The notes under the pieces are model-generated. The model was not told the DNA's origin. It saw nothing but the letters and a program-made list of their open reading frames with translations, and did no database searches. A DNA stretch of 64,000 nucleotides from Diphasiastrum complanatum. Lineage: Eukaryota > Streptophyta > Lycopodiopsida > Lycopodiales > Lycopodiaceae. Below are positions 11,150 to 24,099 of the stretch, one piece after another. The position numbers were made by a program, and so were the translations under genes. Each line of letters opens with the position of its first letter. Position 1 is the first letter of the stretch. The stretch spans positions 41,558,368 through 41,622,367 of the forward strand of contig CM055106.1 of the NCBI GenBank assembly GCA_029204225.1, read 5' to 3'.

Positions 11150-12270
11150 TGAAGTGGGTGAGTGGTGTGAGCGCGAGAAGGCTTTAATTGTTTGGAGTTG
11201 AGCGTGTTCGTGACAGTTCAAAAGTTCAACTATTTTAAACACCCTCGACTTTTTTGCGAAATGTTCGCGACAGTTCAAAAGTTCAAATATTTTTTAACAC
11301 CTTCGACTTTGTTCGCGAAGAGTGAGAAAATTGCCAAATGTCATCTATTTTCATGAGTTAAACCTTTTTAAGGACACCTTCGCCTTTTGCGCAAAATCCT
11401 GAAAAGAGAGAAAAATGTCGAAGGTCATCTACTTTGAATGAGGAACGTTTCCAGCCACTTCCCAAATTTGCGAAGTGAGAGAAAGCCACTTCCCTTACAA
11501 AGCGAAATGAGAGAATTTGCGACGCCCTCGTCCACGTCAACATTCCCTGTGGGTTGACAGTATTACTATGTATAGTTGTCACAGAAGCCATATACTTCCA
11601 AGTACAACAACTTACCTTATTAGGTGACAATCATTTATTGTAGTTAACACATGAATGCAATCTATAAATAGATCATCCCAACACAGATTACATGAGACGC
11701 TCCGTCCATAAGACATATTATTTGAGCCTCCCAGTTACGTCGTCAATTTTTTGTTGTAATTGCTATTCGTGCTTCAGTGTAATATAGCAACAACTTGCTT
11801 TCTATCTGTGTATAACGTGGAATGAATGCTTGTTGTGATTGAATGCACTTTATCGCTGTTTAATTGCACTTGTTTACTCACTCTAATCAAAACACGGATG
11901 TCTACAACTCCTCAGTTTCTGATCAGACAATGGTTGTCTTTGACGCCTGAGAGACTCACGCTATCATACTGCTCTTCCATTTATTTCAAAACCATACTTC
12001 ACATTGAATCTAATTCTCAGTAATACCACACACAAACCATTTCCAATATCTTCAGTGGACTATACTCTTGGTTTTTGAGAGTATGAAATAATTTTTAAGA
12101 TCCCGTTGGGCAATTAGAACACTTAAAGTTGTGATTACATTTAGCATAGGCTATCTATTAGACTGTTTTGCATTTAGCAACTGATTGTGATGGGAGAGCT
12201 GTTCCGCAATATTCCTGCTCTCTTCTTCGTTCGTGTTCTTCTATCTCCCTTGTTCCATATAAACCGAGAG
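11150..12270 (+). mobile_element. Probable copia 5' LTR and leader
   Basis: The region between the integrase fragment and a perfect 12-base primer-binding site at 12273 looks like a 5' LTR. It has repeated TTCGCGACAGTTCAAAAGTTC blocks near 11200-11300, a TATA box (CTATAAATAGATC) at about 11662 and a GAGAGA run before the PBS. Its left boundary cannot be fixed. It does not align obviously by eye with the 3' LTR at 16220 onward, so the two ends may come from different events. Confidence 0.5.
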
Positions 12271-12272
12271 AT

Positions 12273-12284
12273 TGGTATCAGAGC
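12273..12284 (+). promoter_or_regulatory. Initiator-Met tRNA primer-binding site
   Basis: TGGTATCAGAGC, complementary to the 3' end of plant initiator tRNA-Met. It is followed after about 50 bases by the Gag start at 12338. It sets the orientation (+) and 5' end of the copia element. Confidence 0.85.
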
Positions 12285-12337
12285 ATAGCTCAAATAAACC
12301 GAGAGATTAAGTTTGCTCAATTTGTATTACTGTTAGC

Positions 12338-13220
12338 ATGTCTCATATAGGTAACTCTTTGTCATCATCCAATGTGACTAGAATCATTGACAAGTTCAAT
12401 GGTTATAACTTCTACATCTAGAAGTTAAAACTCCAGATGATGTTGATAGATAGAGATCTTTGGGATGTAGTAGAAAGTGCTGAAACCAGAAGATGGTGAT
12501 TAAGCAAATGCATGGAAGATCAAAGATCAGAAGGCCTTAGCATGTATCACACTCAATCTGGCCGACTCCTAAATATGCCATGTTACCACATGCAAAACCT
12601 CCAAGGATGAATTAGATTTGTTATCAAATCTCTATGAGACTCATGATGTAACCACTAGATTACATCTTAGAAGGAAGTTCTTTACTCTTAGCATGTCTGA
12701 TTCTACTGCCATCACTTCTCACATCAATAGCTTCAAGTCTTTATTGGATCAATTATCAGTTGTAGGATGTTCTATTCAAGATGATGATGTCGTTATGGCC
12801 TTGTTTTCTTCTCTTCCAAAGTCATATGTGCACTTTGTGGTGATGATCTCCACACAACCCGAACTCACTCTTCAAAAGGTAATTGGTCACCTACTTCAAG
12901 AAGAAATGTGGAGAAAGACTAGCAGCGTGTCTATCAAAGACAAATCCATGGCCCTATACACTAAGAAGAAAGACTACTCCAAGGGAAAGAATCAAGTGTA
13001 GCAGCAACAACAGAAGCCTCACACTCAAGGTGAGCATGGTGGATCGCACAAGAAGCTTTTCTGCAGATATTGCAAGAGAGCCAATCATGACATCAAGGAG
13101 TGTCGTATCCGCATCTACAACGAGACAAAAAAGCAACAGCAATAGCAGTAGCCAGAGACTCCTCCAACGCGGCGGAATTCAAGGAGCAAGATACACATTT
13201 GTTGATGGCTTACAACAATA
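12338..13220 (+). pseudogene. Copia Gag with zinc knuckle
   Basis: Gag of the plus-strand copia. Reading starts at ATG 12338 (MSHIGNSLSSSNVTRI) and runs into IIDKFNGYNFYI and KLKLQMMLIDRDLWDVVE, the UBN2-type copia Gag N-terminus. After frameshifts it continues at 12618 with LYETHDVTTRLHLRRKFFTL, INSFKSLLDQLSVVG, LFSSLPKSYVHFV and [17 protein letters not shown]2CX4HX4C knuckle (CRYCKRANHDIKEC) follows at about 13060. In-frame TAG codons and at least two shifts disable it. A related Gag scrap lies inside the MYB-CC intron at 51229-51370. Confidence 0.85.
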
Positions 13221-13224
13221 GTAA

Positions 13225-14480
13225 CGAAGATTGAAATAGCTGGTACCTAGACAACGACGCTACCCAGCACATGACCTCTCGCAAAGAATGGTTTACCGAG
13301 TATGTAGCTTACATCAGAGATCAATTCATCTATCTTAGAGATTCAAGCACTATACACGTTGAAGGCAAAGGGATACTCAAGATCACATTCAACAACAATC
13401 TATCCATTTGTGTTCCCAACATCCTTCACGTTCCTCAGCTATCAAAGAACTTGTTATCAGTCTCTAAGATAACTGATGAGGGCTACACTGAAGAGTGTAC
13501 AATATTCAAGGAAGATACTACTCTGATTATATGCACTAGAGTCGGAAATATTTATGTACTCTCAAATTCAGTTGCATTAGCTAATATCTCTAATGAGAAT
13601 GTAAACGATAGTGTTGTTTTGTTTTGTTTTTGTGCCATAGTCGATTTGGACATGTGAATACAAGATCACTTTCCTATATGTGTTGTAATAACTTAGTTGA
13701 TGGATTGTATTTCCCTTCTTCATTAGATAGGAAAACTTTCTTTTGTGAATCATGCATCTATGGCAAACATCCAATGCCAACTTCGTCCTTAGGAGATGCA
13801 ATCTATTTTATCACTTTCATAGATGATTATTCTAGATGGTCTACAGTCGTGTTTATTAAGCACAAATATGAAGCCTTTGAATGCTTCAAGAGATTCAAGG
13901 CGATGGTTGAGACACAAACGTCTACAAAAGTGAAGGCGCTCTGAACTGATGGCGGCGACGAATACATCTCTAATGAGATGTCTGACTACATGGCTGAACA
14001 TGGCATTAGAAGACAGTTCACCATTTCCTATTCACCGCAACAAAACAAGATTGTAGAAAGAAAGAATCGAACTCTTCTCAACTCAGCCAGATCCATGCTA
14101 CATCAAGCACACCTACCTGCGAAGTTCTGGGCATAAGCTACTGCCACAGCCTGTTACGTGCAGAACAGATCCAGCACCAAAGCCGTCAACAACAAAACTC
14201 CTCATGAAGTTTGGCATGGGCACAAGCCTAGTGTTAGCCATTTAAAAATCTTTGGTTGTATATGTTTTGTTCACATTCCTAAACAGCTTAGGAAGAAGCT
14301 AGATCATAGGACAAATAGATGTATTTCCATTGGCTATCCTAATGAACATAAAGCTTATAAAGTTTGTGATCCATCCACCAATGTAGTATTTGTCTCTAGA
14401 GATGTAACATTTCAAGAACATACATACTATGATTTCAAACAACCACTTATAAACGATGCTATGTCATTTCATCCTATTTT
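13225..14480 (+). pseudogene. Copia protease and integrase
   Basis: Protease: WYLDNDATQHMTSRKEW at about 13240, where the active box is D-N-D-A instead of D-S-G-A, followed by LHVPQLSKNLLSVSKI. GAG-pre-integrase zinc region: SRFGHVNTRSLSYM and CESCIYGK. Integrase core: TFIDDYSRWSTVVF (first Asp), LRTDGGDEYIS-like with a stop just before it (second Asp), and NKIVERKNRTLLNSAR (catalytic Glu retained). Then come KFWAXATATACYVQNRSSTK and HLKIFGCICFVHIPK. Unlike the minus-strand copy at 9719, the integrase Glu survives here, but the protease box is broken and stops interrupt the frame. Confidence 0.85.
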
Positions 14481-16086
14481 ACGTAGCATAAATTCTTCCA
14501 AAGTTGATGTTCCTTCTACAGAACCTGCAGCTACAACTGCAGAAGTCGAGCAGTCGACAATACCTGTCATCAGACTAAACCAAGCTAGCTCGAGCAGATT
14601 TGGAGAAATTCAAGAAGAAGCATCTTCGCATCCTGGTCAACCAAACGTCCGCAGATCCTCATGGGCTCGAACAATTTCTAAGAGGTATACACCTCAATCA
14701 TTCTGGACTTCATCAAAAGAACTAGAAAGCCTAGCCGAAGCAATTAACTCCAAGGATGCTGTGAAGTGGCAAGAAGCTATGGAAAACGAGTACAACTCAC
14801 TTTTGACGAATTAGACCTAGACACTGGTCGACTTTCTCACTCACAAGAGAGTTATCGACAACAAGTGGATCTTCAAGAAGAAGATCAACTCTGATGGTTC
14901 CATTGCTAAATGGAAGCATGACTGGTGGCTAATGGATTCACTCAAGTACAAGGAGTGAATTATCAAGATATTTTCCGTCATGTCGTCAAGATGCAGCCGC
15001 AGAAGACTTCGAAATGCACCAAATTGATGTCAAGACAACATTCCTCAACGACAACGTCGAAGAGGAGCTGTATACCTTCCAACTGGAAGGATTCAAAGTC
15101 AAAGGCCAAGAGCACAAAGTGTGCAAGCTGCACAAAGCAATCTACGGTCTGAAATAGGCCGCAAGCCATGGTTCGATAGAATCAACACTTATCTCATTCA
15201 ATTGGGATTCGTAAACAATTCAGTTGACTGTAATGTTTATTCAAAGCATATAGGCACCAATTTAGTTCACATAGCTCTTTACGTAGATGATGCATTTATT
15301 TTGTCTAACGACACTTCTCTTCTGCACACTACTGAGAGTGATTTGTCAAAGGAATTTGACATGACTTATTTAGGAGCTGTCCATTCTTTGCTAAAAATTC
15401 ACATTACTAGAAATAGACTTCAGAAGAAGGCCTACCTTAGCCAGTAGGCATATCTAAAAGTTTTATATGTCTGATTGTAAACCAGTTGATACCCCAATGG
15501 ATTCAAGTATTGTATTGACTAAACCTACTAGTGCTGATTCTGATAGTGAAGTACTCGACATAGCGAAGTACCCTTATCATTCACTAATAGGATTTTTTAT
15601 GTATGCAATGTTGTGTACTAGACCAGATTTAGCATACATTGTTAGCACGTTAAGTCAATTCATGTCTAATCCTAGGATCTCACATTGGAAAGCATTAAAG
15701 AGAGTGATGAGATATATTCAGGAAAGTTTAGATCACATTTTATGTTATGATGGAAATGTTATCAACCCACTCGTCTTGCGAGGCTACTCCGACTTAGATT
15801 GGAGAGGAACAGTCTCTACCAGAAAATCTACCTCCGGGTTATGTTTCTATTTGGCAGGGGGACTGATTTTGTGGAACTCAAGGAAGCAGAATCAGTTGTG
15901 CTTTCTTCGATAGAGGCAGAGTACATCGCAGCATGTCAAGCTTCAAAAGAAGCTATATGGATCAGGTTATTACTTCATGACTTGCATCACACTCAGTTCA
16001 ATGCTACCACCATTCTGTGTGACAACTTGAGTTGTATTTCATTGTCGTTGAATCCCAGATTTCATGGAAAATACAGTTGGTTCTGA
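14481..16086 (+). pseudogene. Copia reverse transcriptase and RNase H
   Basis: Continuation of the same pol. The RT start is visible as AVKWQEAMENEYNSLLTN, then VIDNKWIFKKKINSDGS. The middle (about 14930-15160) is shifted but readable. The catalytic box is IALYVDDAFILSND at about 15285, followed by FDMTYLGAVHSLLKIHITR and CKPVDTPMDSS, then SLIGFFMYAMLCTRPDLAY. RNase H: GYSDLDWRGTVSTRKSTSG, a shift, VVLSSIEAEYIAACQASKE and LCDNLSCISLSLNPRFHGK. It stops before the usual RTKHIDI block, so the 3' end of pol is missing. Confidence 0.85.
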
Positions 16087-16089
16087 TGA

Positions 16090-16951
16090 GGATCTTATTC
16101 ATTTGGAGGACTTATTGCTATGTATAAATTTTGATGCTATGTATAAATTGATGCTTAAAGTTTGTTAAATTTGATGCTATGTATAAATGTGGATGAAAGT
16201 TAAAGTCTACTTTTTGGGAGAGAGTTAGAATAAAAGTGGACTCACTATGTTTCTATATTGTGAGTCCAATCAGTTGCTAGGACCATTTGCCTTCGTGATG
16301 ATACAGTTGACGAGACATGCATCTCATCAGTGGCAACCTAGGTCATGCATGAGTTGCCACAAAAAAAAGTTATATATGTATAGTATTTTAGTTTTTTGAA
16401 ATATAGTTTTGCTATGTGGAGCTTGGAGAGTGCTCTTGAGTATCTTTTTGAAGAAACAAAATGTTTCAATTGCCAAAGCTTTTCTAGCTTTCAACCCTAA
16501 ATTTGACAGAAAAGACACACGAAGCAAAAATGTTCGCGAACAATTTTGCGACACACGACACGAAATTGTTCACGACACGAAATCATTCGTGCTCCACATA
16601 GGGCCAAGAAGATCAACCAAGTACCATGAGGTATAAATATTTGATCTGATATCATGACATCAACAGAAGTGCTTTAGGACATGGCTAATCCGCCACTCTT
16701 GTAATCCATAATTAGTTATAGATGTTTAATCTGTCTGATCAGGGAAGTTACTCGACGCGACACGAAAAAGTTTGCAAACTATATACATTTTGCTTGATAC
16801 ATAAAACATAGAGACAGAAAATATACATAATACTTGTCCGCCTGTGAGCGAGACAATTTTCTAAGAGGATCAGCAGATCCAAGAAGTCCGCTAGTAAGCG
16901 AGATGCTATTCGTGGGAGGATTGTATTTCTCTCATGCCAGTGCATTGTGTG
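16090..16951 (+). mobile_element. Copia 3' region and left part of its 3' LTR
   Basis: After pol come three copies of a TGATGCTATGTATAAAT-type repeat (16110-16190), then a purine-rich TTTGGGAGAGAG, a decayed polypurine tract. The probable LTR starts at about 16218 (GTTAGAATAAAAGTGG). A TATA-like GGTATAAATATT lies at about 16631. At 16947-16951 the LTR is cut by GTGTG, the target duplication of the inserted gypsy element. It appears to resume at 23182. Confidence 0.5.
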
Positions 16952-17447
16952 TATAAAGTCCTCAATCCAAGGATCCTATTCTAAGCATGCCAATCACAAG
17001 CAACATAAGGGAGCCTAATGGTGGACAAACCAACCCAACCAAGCCTAGATTGGACGGATCTAGCCCCGAAGCTATGGATCGATCGCTCAAAGAGGAATGA
17101 GGCATCATGCCAGCAGCATCCTGCCACTGGTCATGCAATCAAACATACACTAGTGAGAGCCCAATAGGTATACTTATACCCTCCAAGGCCCATGCACCAC
17201 TAGTAATGCAATATGACACCTCACTGGACGCCTCTGCAGCCTATCTGGGCCATGTCATCCAATTTCCCAATGACTCATTGATAGACCCATACCAATCCAC
17301 CATCAAGTGTTTAGGCCTACAACCATTAATTATGACCATGTACACATAAGGGCCCCAAATCCCTTATAGTCACAATTAACTTACGGGTTGTCGGTCTACC
17401 GGTCCCTAGTGTGGACACGCTACCCGAGACCAATCATGGGCATGACA
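16952..17447 (-). repeat. 3' LTR of the chromovirus-type element
   Basis: 496 bp. On the minus strand it starts TGTCATGCCCATGATTGG and ends GAGGACTTTATA. It matches the right LTR closely along its whole length, with scattered substitutions and small indels. It shows the same block in the older solo LTR at 58678. Confidence 0.9.
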
Positions 17448-17460
17448 TTCTTCCCTCCTT
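17448..17460 (-). promoter_or_regulatory. Polypurine tract of the chromovirus-type element
   Basis: AAGGAGGGAAGAA on the minus strand, immediately before the TGTCATG start of the 3' LTR. Confidence 0.8.
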
Positions 17461-17517
17461 ATTCAAGTTCTGTCCTTAGAACTTAAAACTGGGAAAGTTC
17501 TTCCTTAAGCTTCCTTT

Positions 17518-18126
17518 CTATTTCCAAGAATCGTCATCGTCCGTACATCCCTTCCATCGAACCAGATGCTCGATAGCTATACAATTTCTCAATCGTTTAG
17601 TTTTCGTATCCAAGATCTTTTCGGGTTCAAGACGAGATACACCCGATGATTTATCCAACAAGTCCAACTGATCTCCCGATCCAAGATGCTCTTCTTGACA
17701 TAGACTCTTCTTGAGACGGTTTACGTGAATTACGGGATGCACTTGTGATCCTTCCGCGAGTTCCAATTGGTAAGCTAAGGATCCTATCTTTTTCAAGATC
17801 TTATACGGTCCTCTAAATTTCAGAAGACAATTACTAATGCTTGTCGGTATGCATTACACTTGAATCCTTCGGGATTTTAAAAATATCCAATCCTCCATTG
17901 GGAAGTCTCTCAATGATCTTTTCAGACTTGCATAATGTCGGTCCCCATCCCGGGTAGACATTCTTATGTGCAATTGTAGCATTTCTTGCATATCCAGTAG
18001 GAAATCCGCTACTTCCTGAAACTTGATCAACCGAGTCTCAACCGCAATGGGTGAACCTAGGCTCAAATCCATACATAAGCATAAACGGGCCATAACCAAT
18101 AGCCGAATGCTTACTGTAACTCAATC
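17518..18126 (-). pseudogene. Chromovirus integrase C-terminus with chromodomain fragment
   Basis: One frame, broken by a single TAA at 17854, covers the end of a Ty3/gypsy integrase. Segments are SPIAVETRLIKFQEVADFLL, QEMLQLHIRMSTRDGD, DFPMEDWIFLKSRRIQV, then LLKFRGPYKILKKIGSLAY and GSQVHPVIHVNRLKKSL. These are the spacer and GPF/Y-like module of gypsy integrases. A chromodomain follows: EPEKILDTKTKRLRN, EHLVRWKGCTDDDDSWK. It ends at a TAG just where the chromodomain's final helix should begin. Chromodomains on integrases guide insertion to modified chromatin. The upstream integrase core is absent. Confidence 0.85.
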
Positions 18127-18129
18127 TCC

Positions 18130-21100
18130 ATCAAGGATAACATCCTCTCCGAGGAGATTGCTAAAATATGAATACATATCTTAACTAATCTTATGATCAT
18201 GCGAGTAGTCCTTCTTTTAAACGATCAATATTACTAGAATCTAAACTATGATTCGTCAATCATAATTCATCAGATTTTCGTCCTATCAATAAAAGAAGGT
18301 AACTACCAATGATTAGAAGAACGTTAAGTTCAGAGTCATCTCTAGTTTAGCAAACACGGCCACCAAAAGTGACCAATGAACTTCAAATCGCGAATGTTCA
18401 TAATGTCACTTTGATAGTCCGTAAAGCCTAACCAGATACTCTAATTACTTAGACTTTACCCAAATAAACATAGTTGATTTGGTAAGATGGCCAATCATTA
18501 CCAAAATTCCACTATCTTGTCTATTCATCCGGGGTAATCAATCGTGAACACAATTCTCTCCTATGGACTCGGTATATCTTAGAATCTGAGTTATGATTCA
18601 CCAATCTCAATTCTCCATATTCCTAAGAGCACACCCTATCATAAGAGTGCAATACTATTCTTAAAAGACACATGAGTTGTTCCAAAAGTCCTTCCCATTT
18701 GGGAAGTTTCAGACTTTTCTAACTCACATACGGTGTTTATATAAGGATTGTAAACAAAAAACACCCTTACTTTAGACATGGCACAAATTGTCATTCCAGA
18801 GTAAAGGTCCCAATCTAGAATACGTCTAGATCTTTCTCTTAAGTTCTGATCTAGAATAACTTAAGATCCATCAGAACTTCATTATTGAAGCTCTACTTTT
18901 GGCAACCAACGACTATCCAACTCTCCTAAGTCTTCCAGGATAGCATTCCATCAAATCCAAATGGAAAAAGATAAGGCCCAAAAGTTCTCGTGTATTCTAT
19001 GCACACACATCTGTGAATGAATCCAAAATGACTCATAGACGTTGTGACTTATAAGTTATACATCTCAACAACAATATCCATAAGTAAAATTATATTGTTG
19101 ATTTTCCACAACTAATTCAGAAGTAACTCTTCTGACTCGGTTAGCTGTATCAGATTTAGAAACTATTTTAAATTCTCAATGAGAAACTACTAACCCAGCG
19201 AGAAATTATCCTAAACACAATTCTCATCAATATGCCTATGTATCAATAACTAGTTTATGCATGCAAATAAACTTAGTTTGCGGAATACTTTGTAGATCCA
19301 CAGGATTAGAAGTTTGTACAAAAGGTTTTAATGACCCACAAAGATTCACTACATAGCATCCCTATAGATAACTCATGATTAGTACACAACACTTTCATAA
19401 CCGAGAATCCTGTAACTAGGTTATCCTCTAAGAGAGAATATTTCTCAAAGAGTGCTATTTCACATCCAAAATCTCAACCGGAGATTATCTTAAAAGAATA
19501 TATTGTTAGCATGAATTTCTTCCCTTGCATCAACCCACGGATCTCAGTTTATACTAAGATCAAGCTGACTATTTCCAGCAAGGAACATGTTTCAACACCC
19601 CCCATCTTGCAATAGAATTACCAAGTTCTGATGCAAATCAATCAAACTTGTTATCAGCCACCGCAAGAGTACTTTCTAAATTTCCCCCCTCTAAATCTTC
19701 AACCCAGATATCTACTATAATCCATAAAGGATTTCTGTAATATCTAAAAATCCTATTTCATAAAATAGGTCCATTATCGATATAACAGATTCCTCCTTGA
19801 ACCTTTGACCGATGTTTCTCCTTGATAATTCTCTTTTCTTCTTACTTCTCCCCCTTTTTAACAGGAAATGCCACGAGTTTCTAAGAGGTGCAGATCATTC
19901 GAGATTTTCCCAGGAGAAGAGTCTAAGAAGAGATCCGAGAAAATCTTGAAAGCCAAAAGAAGTGTTGTATCATTGTAAGCAAATACCAATGATGTCCCAA
20001 CACAGTGACTTAACAAAAGATCTTCTTTATTACCAAGCTTGAGAATTTGACTTGTAAATCAGAAAAGGATTATTTGAAGATTCAAGTAGAAAAAACAATT
20101 TTAGAAAACGGTTTCATTAACCATTTATGTGACATCGTCCATGGTCAACGGGTAATCAAAATTACCTCCCAAGGAATCACAAAAAATCGGATTAATTGAT
20201 GTGTTCAGAAAATCACCAATATATCCTTTATAAAGAAATAGCTTGTCGGGTTTCCGGTTTTGTAAATTTGAGATATCCAAAAGAAGTCATGACCAATATC
20301 TCAAATTTCCGACAAAACACCCATTTTATGACCGATAGTATTTGGCATCACTAAGACTTACGGCCATACTATGGTCAACTGATCCAGTTAGTTTCAGATG
20401 TTCATTTTGGAATTGTTTGCGTCCCATACCATAGGTTCATCCTCCATGAAGGCCCTCCACTTCCTGATCAAAGTGTAGGAAAAAATAGTACAATTATATG
20501 AAGTTTTCAGGATTTTTTTACAAATTCCAACTTCAATAGAACAATCTCCACTTGAGATATTCTTTCGCCCCTTTTCACAATCTTTACGGTCACCCAAAGG
20601 ATCAAAGTATTTATGCCTTGAGTGACAGATTTAGAAATGGGGAAGAATGAGCCGGTTTTTTTTTGTTCTTAATAACAAACAGTGTTGGTACGTCCACAGC
20701 TTCAAGCATATCAAGAAACAACTTTCTCGTTCCATTTTAGTTTTTCTATCCTAGGTTTCTGTGCCATTTTTTAACGTGTCTGTTTCCGAAAAAAAACCAC
20801 ACCTTTGTCAAAAAAATCCAAGAATTTCTGGACACAGGTGTCCAATTCTCGGTTGTCCATTGCAGTTAATAAAGCGAATATAATTCGTCAATTGTGAAAA
20901 GACCTTACGGAATTCCTTCAGGAATTCAACCCAATCACAATTCTATGGGTTGCGTCCTCCACCATTAGGAGGCCTTACCCAAACCGAAAAATCAACGAAA
21001 TTCGCTCTTTTTATTCTAGGACGTTGTGCAAGCTAAAGTAGCTCGATCAACGATTTATCCAGTCATCGACAACTTCCAGGCTTTACTCGTCGGAAGAATT

Positions 21101-21180
21101 TCCAGTTGTAAGCCCAAGCTGTATATCATAATGGCTAATTGTCGATTAAATAGTTTTGCATTTGGTTTTTTCTATTTATT
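18130..21180. other. Non-coding interior of the chromovirus-type element
   Basis: About 3 kb with no recognisable protein on either strand. The longest frames are short and lack domain motifs. It is AT-rich and unlike the pol sequence expected here, so the interior has been replaced or has decayed beyond recognition. It may contain another, unrecognised insertion. Confidence 0.5.
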
Positions 21181-21319
21181 GCCTAGATGAAATTCCAACA
21201 CACCATGGTCCAACATACCATGTGTTTAAAATTTTTAGGGGGTCATCACGGTCGAGTGATGTCGAGCATTTACAACTCCATGACAGCTTTAAGTTGTCAT
21301 AAGTTTACCAAACACAGAC

Positions 21320-21660
<341 letters not shown>

Positions 21661-21729
21661 GACGACCATGAGGAGGGATGGAGGCGCGCCATCCCTCCAC
21701 CTCTATTCCTGCCATCACTCATACGTTAA

Positions 21730-22660
21730 CCGGTAGATAGGGCGCACAATATGCATCAGGAGGAGCGCGATTCAAAAGGCTGTCCACCATTGTTTTTTCC
21801 ATTTTTTTTTCTATGAAAACATTTGCTTGAAGCTTATCACATCAATCACTGCTGATTTTTAGATTATAGATGCTATTGAGGTATTTTTACTGTTGTTTTA
21901 CATTCAAACATGCATAAGCAAGTTATCTTATAGATTTACACACTGTAGGTTTCTTAAAGGCTAAAAATCAGGGTAGATGCTGCCCATTTTTTTTCTTCCA
22001 GACCACATATTCGCAGGTTGCCTTTCCCTTTACCATAGGATAGGCTTTCTTGTAATTCATACTATCAGAAATGGCTTTACTGATTCACATAAGCCTACAT
22101 ACATTGTTATTTTGCCAAAAATATCCAACATAAACCTGTGAATTACCAAGAAACTGCCATGCAAATCCTGTAAAAACCACCAACACTCACAACCAGTGAT
22201 TAGTCTTTTTTGTGCTTCTTTTTTTGCTTTTCCTTTGATTCAAAATTGGCTCAATAAAAAGCAAAAGACAGTCAACAAAACCACCTAAATTACTATCAAA
22301 AGAACAAAAAATCATAAAAACCAGCATTTCCTCTGATTGATCTCGTTGCTAACAGAAAAATATTCCTAAATGAAGTAAACGGCAATGACAGTGATTTAAG
22401 AAAACCGAATTTTACTTCCAAAACACATATTTGAAGTGCTAAAAATCCGAATCAATTGTATACCTAGTAACACACATAACACATAACTGATTGTACTTCA
22501 AAAAAGTGATTTTCAAAAAGAAGCATTCAAATTTTTCCCACTTGTTGCTCACTCCACTAATCTTCTCAAAGAGTGTCGATATTCCATATCACACGACGGA
22601 GAACTCCCACACAATTCGAAATTTCTACTTGAACACCAATCAATGGCAAAACCGTGCTCA
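21730..22660. other. 5' leader of the chromovirus-type element (minus strand)
   Basis: The sequence between the PBS and the microsatellite. It should hold gag on the minus strand, but no gag motif, zinc knuckle or extended frame is visible. Confidence 0.5.
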
Positions 22661-22665
22661 AAATT

Positions 22666-22678
22666 GGCTCTGATACCA
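22666..22678 (-). promoter_or_regulatory. Initiator-Met tRNA primer-binding site of the chromovirus-type element
   Basis: The minus strand reads TGGTATCAGAGCC, a perfect match, one base inside the 5' LTR end (22680). It fixes the element's orientation. Confidence 0.9.
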
Positions 22679-22679
22679 A

Positions 22680-23176
22680 TATAAAGTCCTCAATCCAAGG
22701 ATCCTATTCTAAGCATGCCAATCACAAGCAACATAAGGGAACCTGATGGTGGAAAAACCAACCCAACCAAACCTAGATCGAACGGATCTAGCCCCCAAGC
22801 TACGAATCAATCACTCAAAGAGAAATGAGGCATCATTCCAGCAGCATCTTGCCACTGGGTCATGCTATCAAGCATACACTAGTGAGAGCCCAATAGGTAT
22901 ACTTATACCCTCCAAGGCCCATGCACCACTAGTAGTGCACTGTGACACCTCACTGGACACCTCTACAGCCTATCTGGGCCACGTCATCTAGTCTTCCAAT
23001 GACTCACTGATAGACCCATACCAATCCACCATCAAGTGTTTAGGCCTACAACCATTAATTATGACCATGTACACATAAGGGCCCCAAATCCCTTATAGTC
23101 ACAATTAACTTACGGGTTGTCGGTCTACCGGTCCCTAGCGTGGACACGCTACCCGAGACCGATCATGGGCATGATA
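22680..23176 (-). repeat. 5' LTR of the chromovirus-type element
   Basis: 497 bp, colinear with the left LTR. Its first dinucleotide is mutated to TA (TATCATGCCC instead of TGTCATGCCC), a change acquired after insertion. Confidence 0.9.
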
Positions 23177-23181
23177 GTGTG

Positions 23182-23674
23182 AATGTGTCAAACAATGCTT
23201 GAAATCAAGAGGATCAATAGATAATATTGTAGCTGTTATGCACATATTATTTTGAATGATTGTATGATCTCGAATGAATCTTTGTCTGATGTTGTTTGTG
23301 TATCGCATTTACTTGTTTATTCAATTTCGCACATTGGTTTAATCTTGGTGAATGTTGTATTAATCTATAACGTAGATCAGTAGTGTCTGTCTACATTATG
23401 GAGGATTGTAGGAATGATATAGCCGGTAGTGACCAGCAATCATATCTGAATTCCACACGAACTGAATCAGAGCTCGTTCAAGTTTCGTTTCGCTTCGTCT
23501 AGTTTCGTTTCGTTTTGTTTCATTTCGTTATAGAGCCTGATTGATCCTTTCGCGAATTCTTCTTGAATAGAAATTATTCGTGATCAGAACAATTTCGTGA
23601 AAGTTTTGCGAATCGTTCGAGAGACTCCCATCAATTTGTCACCAAAATTTTACTAGAACGCCGATTTTTATCAC
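23182..23674 (+). mobile_element. Right part of a copia LTR ending at a PBS
   Basis: This sequence begins exactly at the right target duplication of the chromovirus-type element and ends just before a perfect PBS at 23675. It contains a TTTCGTTTCG-type repeat at about 23480-23530. Joined across the insertion to 16218-16951 it would make a copia LTR of about 1.2 kb. That continuity is an inference from position and the GTGTG junction. Confidence 0.5.
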
Positions 23675-23687
23675 TGGTATCAGAGCC
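23675..23687 (+). promoter_or_regulatory. Initiator-Met tRNA primer-binding site
   Basis: TGGTATCAGAGCC, perfect. It is followed after about 95 bases by a copia-type Gag start at 23783. Confidence 0.85.
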
Positions 23688-23782
23688 TATCATAGTCTGA
23701 CATAGCCGCAAAGCTATCAAATCCATGAGGCTAAGCATTCAAAACAAAGAACCATTAACAAGTGAGAACACAATTTACAACA

Positions 23783-24087
23783 ATGGCTTCAATAAGCAGT
23801 ATACAATCAAAGATCTGTACAATGCTCGACTCATTAGGATCTAACTTCCTAACATGGAAGGTTAAGACCTCGCTGATACTAAAGGGAGAAGGATTATTTC
23901 CCTGGGTAATGTGGATGATTTTTAAAGCATCACATGAGGATGTAGTATACTTTCAGGGGCAGCCATCACATGGATATGCAAGAAGCAATCTTTCGTTGCT
24001 CAATCCTCTTGCGAAGCGGAATATATCGCAGCCTCAAGAGTTTCTAATGAAGTAGTTTGGCTGCGATTCATGCTTAACACTTTATAG
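23783..24087 (+). pseudogene. Internally deleted copia: Gag start joined to RNase H
   Basis: From ATG 23783 the frame reads MASISSIQSKICTMLDSLGS then NFLTWKVKTSLILKGEGLF, a copia Gag N-terminus. About 170 bases in, homology jumps to RNase H in another frame: ILSGAAITWICKKQSFVAQS then SCEAEYIAASRVSNEVVWLR, ending MLNTL and a TAG at 24085. All of protease, integrase and RT is missing. The copy is therefore a large internal deletion derivative, and the stop cuts RNase H before its end. Confidence 0.8.
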
Positions 24088-24099
24088 AGTACTTATGTG

